Source: Paraplanobispora siamensis | Lineage (GTDB): Bacteria; Actinomycetota; Actinomycetes; Streptosporangiales; Streptosporangiaceae | Assembly (NCBI RefSeq): GCF_016863175.1 | Contig: NZ_BOOJ01000022.1 | Location: 205,005-269,004, forward strand | Direction: 5' to 3' | DNA length: 64,000 nucleotides | Shown: positions 25,378 to 33,275 of the stretch, one piece after another | How the letters are laid out: the number at the start of each line of letters is the position of its first letter | Position numbering within the stretch: position 1 is the stretch's first letter | Program-made: the position numbers and the translations under genes | Notes under the pieces: model-generated | What the model was told of the DNA's origin: nothing | The model's input: only the letters and a program-made list of their open reading frames with translations | Database searches by the model: none

Positions 25378-25451
25378 AAAGCGCCGATCACCACGAGGAG
25401 CACGAGCAGCGCGAGCACCGTGGGCAGCAGCCAGCGACGGGGACGATCCAC
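25368..25451 (-). CDS. 27-residue membrane peptide
   Basis: A very short frame, GTG to TGA, encoding MDRPRRWLLP followed by one uninterrupted hydrophobic helix (TVLALLVLLVVIGAF) and a VS end: a basic cytoplasmic start and a single membrane span. A TAGGCT hexamer (25464-25459) ends exactly 7 bases before the GTG, matching the leaderless pattern of other genes here. Alternatively it is the last gene after thpR, whose stop is 10 bases upstream. Codon third positions are almost all G or C. Function unknown; too short for most gene finders. Confidence 0.6.
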   Translation of the reverse strand: MDRPRRWLLPTVLALLVLLVVIGAFVS

Positions 25452-25461
25452 GTTCTGGAGC

Positions 25462-26130
25462 CTAGCCCCGCCCACCGGGTGCCCGCGCCGTCAGGGGCCA
25501 CTCCGCGACGGTCTCGTAGCGGACCGCTGCTCCCAGATGGCTCCTCACCAGGTGCGCGGTCCCGGCCTCCCACGGAGCCCCGGCGAACGACTCGAAGGCC
25601 TCGACCAGGGGACGCACGTCGGCGTCCTCGCGTGACCTGGCCAGGGTGAGGTGCGGCCGGTATCTGCGGCTCTCGTCCACCTGTACGGCTCCCGCCCGCC
25701 GCGCCCCGGCGGCCACGGAGCCGGCCAGGCGGACGAGCGGGGACCGGCCGCCCTTGCGCAGGCCGTCCCCATGCAGGCCGTCCCCATGCAGGCCGACCTC
25801 ATGTGGACCGTCCTCACGCAGGCCGGCCTCATGTGGACCGTCCTCACGCAGGCCGGCCCAGAACACACGCGCCCTGCGGGCCGAGGGGAACGCGCCCGCG
25901 CCGGTGAACGCCAGCGTCATCGGCGCGTGGCGCGACACGGCGCGGGCGAGACGCTCGTGCAGCTCGGGCAGGACCTGCTCCGGTACCTCGCCCAGGAACG
26001 CCAGCGTCAGATGCCAGTTCGCCTGGTCGATCCAGCGGAGCCGGGGCCAGGCCGCGCGGTGCGGGCCGAGCGCGCGGGCGAGCTCATCGCGCACCGGCTG
26101 CGGCGGCAGCAACCCCACGAACAGCCGCAT
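25462..26130 (-). CDS. thpR: RNA 2',3'-cyclic phosphodiesterase (LigT/ThpR family)
   Basis: A 222-residue 2H phosphoesterase that opens 2',3'-cyclic phosphate RNA ends. Both HxTx motifs are present: His40-Leu-Thr42-Leu (NWHLTLAFLG) and His160-Leu-Thr162-Leu (YRPHLTLARS). Between them, residues about 93-127 are an in-frame tandem-repeat insertion (GLREDGPHEA units) not expected in the family, which makes the protein longer than the usual 180-190. AGGAGGT precedes the ATG. The MFS exporter's C terminus overlaps its first 47 bases, so the two are probably co-transcribed. Confidence 0.93.
   Translation of the reverse strand: MRLFVGLLPPQPVRDELARALGPHRAAWPRLRWIDQANWHLTLAFLGEVPEQVLPELHERLARAVSRHAPMTLAFTGAGAFPSARRARVFWAGLREDGPHEAGLREDGPHEVGLHGDGLHGDGLRKGGRSPLVRLAGSVAAGARRAGAVQVDESRRYRPHLTLARSREDADVRPLVEAFESFAGAPWEAGTAHLVRSHLGAAVRYETVAEWPLTARAPGGRG
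25761..25850. repeat. In-frame tandem repeats inside thpR
   Basis: Two 15-base units GGCCGTCCCCATGCA (25761-25775, 25776-25790) followed by two 30-base units (25791-25820, 25821-25850) that share the same GGCC...GCA frame. All lengths are multiples of 3, inserting about 30 residues of DG/LH-rich sequence into ThpR. Confidence 0.85.
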
Positions 26131-27463
26131 GCGACCTCCTGCCGATCACCTTGGTCAGCATTATCGCCGCGCCGACGCCGAGCAGGGTGACCGCCCCGCC
26201 GACCATCACGCCCACGCGCGGGCCGCCGAGATCGGCGATCCAGCCGAGCAGCGGCGCGCCGATCGGGGCGCCGCCGGTGAACACCAGCACGTAGATGCCC
26301 ATCACCCGGCCGCGCATCTCCGGCGAGGTGGCGAGCTGGACGCTGGAGTTGGCCGAGGTGTTGACGGAGATCAGCGCGACGCCGGTGGGGATGAGCAGGA
26401 GCAGATAGACCGGATACCACGGCGCCAGGCCGGTGGCGATCTGGAACAGGCCGAACGAGACCGAGCCGCCGATCAGCAGCCGCCGGCTGGGCTTGGCCCG
26501 CCGGGCCGCCATCAGCGCGCCGCCCAGCGCGCCCACCGCGAACATGCTGGAGGCCAGGCCGAAGGAGGCCGCGCCCGAGCCGAAGACCTCGCTGGACATC
26601 AGCGCGATCGACATCGAGAACGACTGCGTGCACAGCGAGACGAAGGCCACCAGCAGGATCGGCATGAGCAGTTCCTGCCGCGCCAGCACGTAACGCAGCC
26701 CCTCGCGCAGCTGGCCCTTCTCCCGGGGCACCGGCTCGGGGGTGGTCAGCTCCGAGGCCCGCATCATCACCAGGCCGCCGAGCACGGCCAGGAACGAGAC
26801 CGCGTTGATCAGGAAGATCGGCCCGGTCCCGCCCAGCAGGGCGATCAGCACACCCGCGACGGCGGGGCCGACCACACGGGCCAGGTTGAAGCTGGATGCG
26901 TTCAGCGCGATGGCGTTGGGCAGGTCCTTGCGGCCGACCATCTCCACCACGAACGACTGCCGGGTCGGCACCTCGACACAGGCGATGAGGCCGAGAGCGA
27001 AGGCCATCACCCATACGTGCCAGACCTGCACGACCCCGGTGACGGTGAGCACGCCCATGGTCAGCGCGAGCAGCCCCAGGAGCGACTGGGCGACGAAGAG
27101 CAGCTTCCGCTTGGGATAACGGTCGGCGAGCATGCCGCCCCAGAGCCCGAACAGCAGCATGGGCAGGAACTGCAGCGCCGTGGTCACGCCCAGCGCGGTG
27201 GCGCTGCCGCCCGTCAGGCCGCCGCCCGCGGCGCCCGCGGTCAGGTTGAGGACCAGCAGGTCCTGTGCGGTGCGCTGCATCCATCCGCCGACGTTGGAGA
27301 CGACGCCGCCGATGGCGAAGAGCCGGTAGTTGCGGTTGCCCAGCGAGCGGAACATGCTGCCGCGCGCCTCCGGCACGGCCTGGGCCGTACCGGTCTCCGC
27401 GGCCTGCACCTCACGCGCGGCCGCCTCCCGGGCGACCTTCCTGCGCCGCAGCCGCGCCCGCAT
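26084..27463 (-). CDS. MFS transporter (EntS/tetV-like exporter)
   Basis: A 459-residue multi-span exporter with about 12 hydrophobic segments. LWGGMLADRYPKRKLL is the loop 2-3 MFS motif (GxLaDrxxrkx), and the protein begins its fold at MFRSLGNRNYRLFAIGGVVSN. ATG 27463 has an AGGAAG site in front and is my choice. However, the same frame stays open and coding-like (G/C third positions, Ala/Glu/Pro-rich) through about 65 codons up to the marR stop and beyond, so a longer N-terminal tail translated from an upstream start overlapping marR is possible. Same strand as marR, which probably regulates it. Confidence 0.85.
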   Translation of the reverse strand: MRARLRRRKVAREAAAREVQAAETGTAQAVPEARGSMFRSLGNRNYRLFAIGGVVSNVGGWMQRTAQDLLVLNLTAGAAGGGLTGGSATALGVTTALQFLPMLLFGLWGGMLADRYPKRKLLFVAQSLLGLLALTMGVLTVTGVVQVWHVWVMAFALGLIACVEVPTRQSFVVEMVGRKDLPNAIALNASSFNLARVVGPAVAGVLIALLGGTGPIFLINAVSFLAVLGGLVMMRASELTTPEPVPREKGQLREGLRYVLARQELLMPILLVAFVSLCTQSFSMSIALMSSEVFGSGAASFGLASSMFAVGALGGALMAARRAKPSRRLLIGGSVSFGLFQIATGLAPWYPVYLLLLIPTGVALISVNTSANSSVQLATSPEMRGRVMGIYVLVFTGGAPIGAPLLGWIADLGGPRVGVMVGGAVTLLGVGAAIMLTKVIGRRSHAAVRGVAAAAAGAR

Positions 27464-27657
27464 CCCCAGCTTCCTGCCGGGTACGGCGGGCGTCGGCGTG
27501 CCTGCGGAGGCCGCGCTCTCAGGCGCGGAGTCCTCGGATGCGGCGTTCTCGGGCGTGACGCTTCCGGGTGCGGCGTTCTCGGGTACGGCGGGCGCATCGG
27601 AGAACCACGCCTCGGCCTCTGCGGGGGCGGCCGAGGCGCCGCGTTCCTCGGGCTCGG

Positions 27658-28116
27658 CTAGATCCGGCTGAGCTTCTCCAGAATGGGAGCCGCCTGCCGG
27701 AGCACCGCCCTCTCCTCCGGGGACAGTTCCTTCAACCGCTGCGTCAGCCACGCCTCCCTGAGGCGGCGTTCCTCCTTCAGCAGCGCCGAGCCCTCGGCGG
27801 TCACGCTCACGGTCACCTGCCGGCGGTCGGTCGGGTGCGGCGTGCGCGAGACCAGCCCCCGCTCTTCCAACGCGGCGATCACGCGCGTCATCGAGGGCGG
27901 CTGCACCTTCTCGTGCTCGGCCAATTCGCCGGGGGTTATCCCGGAATGCCGTTCCACGGCGACGAGCGTCGCGACCTGGGTGGGGGTCAGCGAGTGGCCC
28001 GTGCCCTGCCTGCGCAGCCGCCTGTTCAGGCGCGCCAGGGACACGCGCAGCGCCGATGCCAGACCGGCGTCGCTGCGCAGATTCGCGACGGGGTCCTTCC
28101 TGGTTGGGGCGTTCAT
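27658..28116 (-). CDS. MarR-family transcriptional regulator
   Basis: A 152-residue winged-helix repressor. The DNA-binding part is GITPGELAEHEKVQPPSMTR followed by the wing HPTDRRQVTVSVT, which holds the conserved DxR motif (TDRR). Directly upstream of the MFS exporter, the classic MarR-exporter arrangement, so it likely represses both genes until a ligand is bound. ATG 28116 lies at the edge of an AT-rich palindromic promoter region, and translation may be leaderless or nearly so. Confidence 0.93.
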   Translation of the reverse strand: MNAPTRKDPVANLRSDAGLASALRVSLARLNRRLRRQGTGHSLTPTQVATLVAVERHSGITPGELAEHEKVQPPSMTRVIAALEERGLVSRTPHPTDRRQVTVSVTAEGSALLKEERRLREAWLTQRLKELSPEERAVLRQAAPILEKLSRI

Positions 28117-28141
28117 TAGCGTAAGTCATTACCTTTGCTAA
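28116..28141. promoter_or_regulatory. Palindromic operator overlapping the marR start
   Basis: TTAGC and GCTAA are inverted arms 16 bases apart, enclosing an inner GTAA-gtca-TTAC palindrome. The whole element is AT-rich against its surroundings and touches the marR start codon. Expected binding site of the MarR protein itself. Confidence 0.55.
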
Positions 28142-28277
28142 CGAAGTCTGACCGCATCTCATTCCCTCCGGTCCGGTTTTATTCCCGCGAGCCGTACAGC
28201 GTGCCAGACACAATCCCCATACCCAAGCCGCGGACGGCCGATCCGGGAGTGAAGTCGATCTCAGCCCGCAACCGTCC

Positions 28278-28739
28278 TCAGGGCGGCGGGTAGAGCCCGA
28301 TCAGCTTGCTGATGAGCCTGCCGAGCGTGGAGTCGCGCATCGGCCTGTGATGGAGCTTGAAGCTCCACCCCTTCTCGGAGTCGTGCTCCAGCTTGAACTC
28401 GGTCCTGATCGCGATCATCACCAGCGCCCCGATCCCGATCAGCGCGGGATCGAACCGCTCACCCCTGTCGGTCGCGGCGATCTCCGCAGCGCGCGAGACC
28501 GTGTCCGGGTCGCTCTCGGCCAGATACAGCAACGCGGCCCTGGCCGCCTCCCCCGGCGTGGCCTTCTCATCCGCCCCCGCCTCCGCCCGGATGTCACCCT
28601 TGCCCGCCGCCTCCGCCACCCGCGCCTCGTCAGCCCGGAGCTGCGCCGCGTCGAGCGGCGCCCCCTGCTGCTCCAGAACCAGCCAGAGAGCCGCAACGGC
28701 CTCCCCGTCCGACAGTGCCATGACCCGATTCCCGACCAT
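28278..28739 (-). CDS. Small protein next to the CHAT-STAND gene, function unknown
   Basis: A 153-residue protein with a helical, Ala/Glu-rich N-terminal two thirds, a short hydrophobic stretch (ALIGIGALVMIAI, about residues 99-111) and a basic C-terminal region (GWSFKLHHRPMRDSTLGRLI). ATG 28739 has a GGGAGGG site 5 bases upstream. It lies downstream of the CHAT-STAND-TPR gene on the same strand, about 215 bases away. The hydrophobic segment plus basic tail could insert into or attach to membranes. Being a substrate or effector of the CHAT protease is a hypothesis from context only; I do not recognise the family. Confidence 0.75.
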   Translation of the reverse strand: MVGNRVMALSDGEAVAALWLVLEQQGAPLDAAQLRADEARVAEAAGKGDIRAEAGADEKATPGEAARAALLYLAESDPDTVSRAAEIAATDRGERFDPALIGIGALVMIAIRTEFKLEHDSEKGWSFKLHHRPMRDSTLGRLISKLIGLYPPP

Positions 28740-28868
28740 GCGTCCCTCCCGCAGATTGGCGTGCTACTGGAAGAACGGCCCGAAGACCCCCGGCGTTTCC
28801 CCCGGACGGGCGGAAGACGGTGAACTCGTGGGTGAGGGGTCCGAGCAGTCCGATCTGGCGGACGAGGC

Positions 28869-28949
28869 CCCGGCCGCTATGTGCTGCGTCCGACGTCGGC
28901 GGACTTCGGCATCCCGATAGATCCGCATCAGCGCCGACGTATCCGCGAG
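28869..28949 (-). pseudogene. N-terminal remnant of a PIN-domain (VapC-like) toxin
   Basis: Starting 5 bases after the CHAT gene stop, one frame reads LADTSALMRIYRDAEVRRR and continues to HIAAG. This matches the first strand and helix of VapC-type PIN domains (hydrophobic, D-T-S-A-L, then R-I-x-R-D-x-x-V), including the first catalytic aspartate. No start codon precedes it and the remaining acidic residues are absent, as the frame runs into unrelated sequence. It looks like a deletion scar of a toxin gene. About 25 residues of similarity only, so confidence is moderate. Confidence 0.4.
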
Positions 28950-28954
28950 AGAGG

Positions 28955-31900
28955 TCAGGCCGGGGAGGCGGCGGCGGTGGTGATCTGCTGGAGAAGCCGG
29001 TCGTAGGTACGGCGGAGGGTGTCGGGGTCGGCGAGGGCCGCCAGCAGGTCGGCCAGGCGGACTCCGGGGACCTCCTCGGCGATCCGGCACAGGGCCGCCA
29101 CATCGGCGGGGACCTGAGCGGGGCCGGCCGACCGGCGGAGATCGTCTGCGGCCGCCGCCACCGACCCCTCCAGCCCTTCGCCGCCGGTCACCGCACGTAC
29201 CAGCGCCGCGGCCAGGTGATGCGCCAGTGCCGCCTCCGGCCGCCCGGCGCCCTCGATCAGGCAGTTGCCCAGGTTGTGGTGGCTCACCGCCATCCCGGCC
29301 ACGTCCCGCGCGGCGTACCTGTAGCGCAGCGCGTCGCTCTCCAGGACCAATGCCCGCTGTCCGTGTCCCCGCTGGTGTTCCAGGTCGGCCAGCGACGACA
29401 GCGCCTTGCCCAGCATCTCCACGTTGTGGTGGCGTTCGAACACCTCCCGGCAGTCCACCAGCACCCGCCACGCCTCCTCGACACGGCCCAGCCGCAGCAA
29501 CGCGGCGGAATCGTTGAACCACGCCCGTGCCATCGCCATCTCGGTCGCCCCGCGCGCCCTCATCGAGGCGACGACCTCGGCGTTGAACTCCAGGAGCTGT
29601 TCCCACGCCTCCAGCTGCGCCGCCGCCAGCCCGCCGACGTTCAGCAACACCTCCCGTACGTTCCACACCGCCACCACCTCGTCCTCGCCGGCGCGCGGCG
29701 GCAGTGCCGCCATCCGCTCCCGCAGCCCTCCGATCTCCGCCAGGACCTGCCCGGCCCGCCCCATGAACACCAGCACCTGCAACCGCGCCACCTCGTCCGA
29801 CAGCAGGGTCCAGGGGCCCATCCCCGCCCGCCGCGACAGCTCGACCCGCTGCTCGGCCAGTGCCAGCGCCTCTCCGAGCCGCCCCGACTCCTGGCACAGC
29901 CGTACCAGCTCGCTCGCCGCCACCGACATGATCCTGTAGTCCGCACCGGCCTCCGCCCGCGCGACCAGCTCCCGCAGCAGGGTCTCCGCGGCCCCGGCGT
30001 CCACCACCGCCAGCGCCCGCGCCAGTACGAACATCGCCGCCGGCTCGTCCTCCCCGCCGCGCACCGCCTCGGCGATCCGCCGCAGCGGCGGCACCATCAG
30101 TCCCGCCACCCTGCGCGAACCGTCCCGGTACAGTGCCTGCTCCAGCAGCCCGCACGCCCGCATCCACTCCTCCAGCCGCAGCAGGTACGGCGTCGCCGCC
30201 AGCCCCGCCCGCACCACCAGCGCCCCGCGCTCCTGCCCGTCCTCTCCCTTCACCGCGTGCATGAACATCGCATCCCAGAACACGGCCAGCGTCGTGTCCA
30301 CCGCCGCCCGGAACGCCTCCCCGGCCGCCTCCCGGCCCGCCGCGGCCACCCCCGGATGCACCCCCATCAGTCCGTCCGCGCCCGGCTCGGCCACCAGCCC
30401 CCGCGCGGCCGGCGCAGCCAGCGCGGCCGCCGTCTCGGGCGCCTCCCCTTCGCGCCCCAGCTGCCGCCACAGCATCGGCAGAACCGCCTCCAGCACCGGC
30501 CCGAGCCGATCCCCCTCCTCCAGGCAGCACACGGCGTGGAACAGGTCCCGCTCCACCCCGGTCAGCCCTTCGGCCGCGACGTCCGTCCACCGCCTCAGGA
30601 CTCGCAGGTAGTCCTCCCCCCGCACCCCCGACGGCTCCCCGACGGCGAAGAAGTCCTCCGGCAACCCGCCCGCCGTCTCCTTCCAGACCGTACGGCCCGC
30701 CTCCAGCAGTCCCCGCAACCGCCCCGCATCCGCCGCCTGCCCGTCGGCCAGCTCCAGCAGCTTCGGATGTCCCTGGGCCAGTCCCACCGCTCGTACGGCC
30801 AGCTCGCGGGCGTCTGCCGGCTCCACCCCGGCCGCCTGTCCGTCCATCAGCGCCCGCAGCCCCGGCAGTTCCCGGGCCAGCAGCAGCGCCTCGGCCGCCG
30901 GGAGGGTGTCGACCGCGGTCTGCCGGACCCGGGCGTCCAGTACGGCCGGCCGGACCCGGCTCGTCATGACCAGCCGGGAGTACCCGGAGTGCCCGGTCAG
31001 AGCACCGAGCAGCAGTCCCCATCTCCCGTCCCGCCACCCGCCGCCCGAGGTCAGCAGGGACTCGGCGTTGTCCAGCACCACCAGCACCCGCTGCGTCCGT
31101 GCAAACTCGGTCAGCAGCGGGACCATCGCCCGCAGCCGGTCGGTGTCCTCGATCGCGTCCGTCAGCCGCAGCCCGGGGATCTTCCGCTCCAGGTCCAGCG
31201 CGAAGGCGCTCAGCGCGCCGGTGATGTCCGTGCCCTCATCAGGGGCCTTGTGCCAGACCACTACCGGGAAGGACTCGGCGTGGGTGTAGGCCAGCTCCAG
31301 CCCACACGCCGTCTTGCCCGCCCCCGGCATGCCGTACAGCAGCACCCCCGAGCACCCGCTGCGGGGCGCCAGGGCCGCGCTCGCCTCCGTCATCACCTTG
31401 GTCCGGCCGACGAACCGCGGCGGCTGTGGCGGCAGGCCCGCCAGCTTCAGCGACTCCGGCCTGAACGTCACCGGCTCACCCTCCGGAGCCGTCAGCGACA
31501 GGTCCACCGCGCGGGCGCCGAACAGCGCGGGAGTGACCACCGACAGGGCCGGGCAGTCCAGGGTCGGCGGGTCGGTGACCGCCGTGCGCAGGGCCATGCC
31601 CAGCGCACGGGGCAGCGGGCGGCCCTTGTCGATGAGCAGGTCGTACAGAGCGGTGCTGAGGTCGATGGCGAAGGAGTCGACGACCGGGTAGCGCATGGCC
31701 ACGACGGCGCAGCCGAGCCGGTCGGCGAGGTCGGTGGCGAGGGTGTCCATCGCGGGCCCGCGGTTCGGGGGTGCGGGACTCCCGGGCGCGGACCAGCCGA
31801 CCGGAGGGCTGACGCCCAGGGCTCGGAGCTGGTCGGCGGCCTTCAGCGCGGCGGACCAGCAGGCGGAGACGGTGACGAGCTTGAGCCGGTCGGCGGTCAG

Positions 31901-32647
31901 CTCCAGCAACTCGACGAAGTCGGCGGCCGGGACCGGGTCCGGCGAGCCGTCCGGGTGCTCCAGCAGGAGCTCCCCCGGGGTGCCGTGGCCGCAGACGTGG
32001 ACGACGTCCCAGCCCTCGCCGTCCTCCAGGATTCCGGTCAGCCGTTCGCGGGTCACACCGTACTGCAGCACCCGCAGCTCGACCGCCCGGCCGCGCACCG
32101 CGCCGATCTCGGAGAACATCGTGGCCAGCGCGTGCCGCTCGCGCCTCAGGTTGAGCACGCCCGCGCCCACCGGCAGGCTGAACAGGCCGAGCACGCGCAG
32201 TCTCCCGCCGACCGGCTCCTTGGCCTCGGGCCCGCCTCCGTCTCCGCACATCACCAGCGGGACGTTGTGCAGCGCCAGCGGCGCGCCGTCCACCCTCGCC
32301 AGCTCCAGCGGGCGGAAGGCGAGCATCCCGGCCTCGGGCGGCAGGACCACCCGGACCGCCGACGGACGGGCCCCGACGAGCGCCGGGCCGACCGCGCCCA
32401 GGACCTCGGCGCCGATCCAGTCGCCCACCTGGGCCAGGAGCTCGGCCTCGGCCTCGATCCGCCGGTCGGGAGCCGCGTTCCAGCGCAGATACCGGTGCAG
32501 GTCGGAGAAGGCCGTGAAACGCCAGTCGCCGGTGTCGAGCCGTACCTCGTGATCGGCCAGGAACCTCCCCCGCGCCTCGTGCAGCGTCCACCGCCACCGG
32601 TGCGGCCCCTGGAAGTCGTGGACCTGGAGACGCAGCTCTGTGGGCAT
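28955..32647 (-). CDS. CHAT protease - STAND ATPase - TPR protein
   Basis: A 1230-residue multidomain protein. Residues about 150-380 form a CHAT (caspase-like) protease with an apparent catalytic pair His221 (VVHVCGHGTPGELLLEH) and Cys263 (VTVSACWSAA). Then comes a linker and a STAND/NB-ARC-like ATPase: GRTKV at 414, Walker A GMPGAGKT 439-446, Walker B VLVVLDNAE 521-529, and RLVMTSR as sensor. The C-terminal half is alpha-helical with TPR-like repeats rich in Ala, Leu and Glu. ATG 32647 has GAGGTGG before it. Such architectures are known or suspected immune sensors: the TPR part would detect a trigger, the ATPase oligomerise, and the protease act on a partner. Confidence 0.9.
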   Translation of the reverse strand: MPTELRLQVHDFQGPHRWRWTLHEARGRFLADHEVRLDTGDWRFTAFSDLHRYLRWNAAPDRRIEAEAELLAQVGDWIGAEVLGAVGPALVGARPSAVRVVLPPEAGMLAFRPLELARVDGAPLALHNVPLVMCGDGGGPEAKEPVGGRLRVLGLFSLPVGAGVLNLRRERHALATMFSEIGAVRGRAVELRVLQYGVTRERLTGILEDGEGWDVVHVCGHGTPGELLLEHPDGSPDPVPAADFVELLELTADRLKLVTVSACWSAALKAADQLRALGVSPPVGWSAPGSPAPPNRGPAMDTLATDLADRLGCAVVAMRYPVVDSFAIDLSTALYDLLIDKGRPLPRALGMALRTAVTDPPTLDCPALSVVTPALFGARAVDLSLTAPEGEPVTFRPESLKLAGLPPQPPRFVGRTKVMTEASAALAPRSGCSGVLLYGMPGAGKTACGLELAYTHAESFPVVVWHKAPDEGTDITGALSAFALDLERKIPGLRLTDAIEDTDRLRAMVPLLTEFARTQRVLVVLDNAESLLTSGGGWRDGRWGLLLGALTGHSGYSRLVMTSRVRPAVLDARVRQTAVDTLPAAEALLLARELPGLRALMDGQAAGVEPADARELAVRAVGLAQGHPKLLELADGQAADAGRLRGLLEAGRTVWKETAGGLPEDFFAVGEPSGVRGEDYLRVLRRWTDVAAEGLTGVERDLFHAVCCLEEGDRLGPVLEAVLPMLWRQLGREGEAPETAAALAAPAARGLVAEPGADGLMGVHPGVAAAGREAAGEAFRAAVDTTLAVFWDAMFMHAVKGEDGQERGALVVRAGLAATPYLLRLEEWMRACGLLEQALYRDGSRRVAGLMVPPLRRIAEAVRGGEDEPAAMFVLARALAVVDAGAAETLLRELVARAEAGADYRIMSVAASELVRLCQESGRLGEALALAEQRVELSRRAGMGPWTLLSDEVARLQVLVFMGRAGQVLAEIGGLRERMAALPPRAGEDEVVAVWNVREVLLNVGGLAAAQLEAWEQLLEFNAEVVASMRARGATEMAMARAWFNDSAALLRLGRVEEAWRVLVDCREVFERHHNVEMLGKALSSLADLEHQRGHGQRALVLESDALRYRYAARDVAGMAVSHHNLGNCLIEGAGRPEAALAHHLAAALVRAVTGGEGLEGSVAAAADDLRRSAGPAQVPADVAALCRIAEEVPGVRLADLLAALADPDTLRRTYDRLLQQITTAAASPA

Positions 32648-32826
32648 GGCACCACCTCGGGGAGAAGGTTCACCCGTGATGCTAGGTCCGGGACGATCGG
32701 CCGGTTTCCCCGCGTGCGGAACCTCCGCCAAGATTTTTTCCGATCCGACGTCGAGAGACCGCCGCCCGCTCCGACCCCTGCGCGTGAGGCGCCCGCAGGG
32801 GGTGCCGGGCCGCGAGGAGCGACACG

Positions 32827-33189
32827 GTGAAGTACATGCTGATGATCTACATGAACCCCTCGATCTGGGAGACGCTGTCCGAGGATGAGCGCAACGAGGT
32901 CTTCCAGGGACACGACGCGCTCATCAAGGAGATCACCGAGTCCGGGGAGCTGGTCGGGTTCGAGGCCCTGGCCGACCCGGCGAACGCCGCCGTCGTCCGG
33001 GTCCGCGGCGGGGTCCCGGCCACCACGGACGGGCCGTACGCCGAGGCCAAGGAGTTCTTCTGCGGTTACTACGTGGTCGACTGCGAGAGCAGGGAGCGCG
33101 CGGTGGAGCTGGCCGGACGGATCCCGGACGCCCGTTACACCGGCATCGAGGTACGGCCGCTGATGGACCAGGGCGGGGCGGAGGTCTGA
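32827..33189 (+). CDS. YCII-related (DGPF) domain protein
   Basis: A 120-residue single-domain protein of the YCII/DGPF family: MKYMLMIYMNPSIWE, then TTDGPYAEAKEFFCGYYVVD containing the DGPF-like motif as DGPYAEAKE, and ARYTGIEVRPLM. Start is GTG 32827. Members of this family are often linked to ECF sigma factors; one such factor lies 1.6 kb away beyond the exporter, not adjacent. Biochemical role is not established. Divergent from the CHAT gene. Confidence 0.92.
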   Translation: MKYMLMIYMNPSIWETLSEDERNEVFQGHDALIKEITESGELVGFEALADPANAAVVRVRGGVPATTDGPYAEAKEFFCGYYVVDCESRERAVELAGRIPDARYTGIEVRPLMDQGGAEV

Positions 33190-33275
33190 CGGTCCCCCGG
33201 AAGCGCCCGGACGGCTCCGCGGGATCCCGGCCGTGACGCGCCCGGGGTGGAGGCCCGCGAACACCCGCCGCGGGG

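Noticed and set aside
28820..32830. A 1336-codon open frame on the plus strand opposite the CHAT-STAND gene
   Set aside because: It mirrors the real gene, has Arg/Gln/His-rich sequence without domains, and is an effect of the high G+C third positions.
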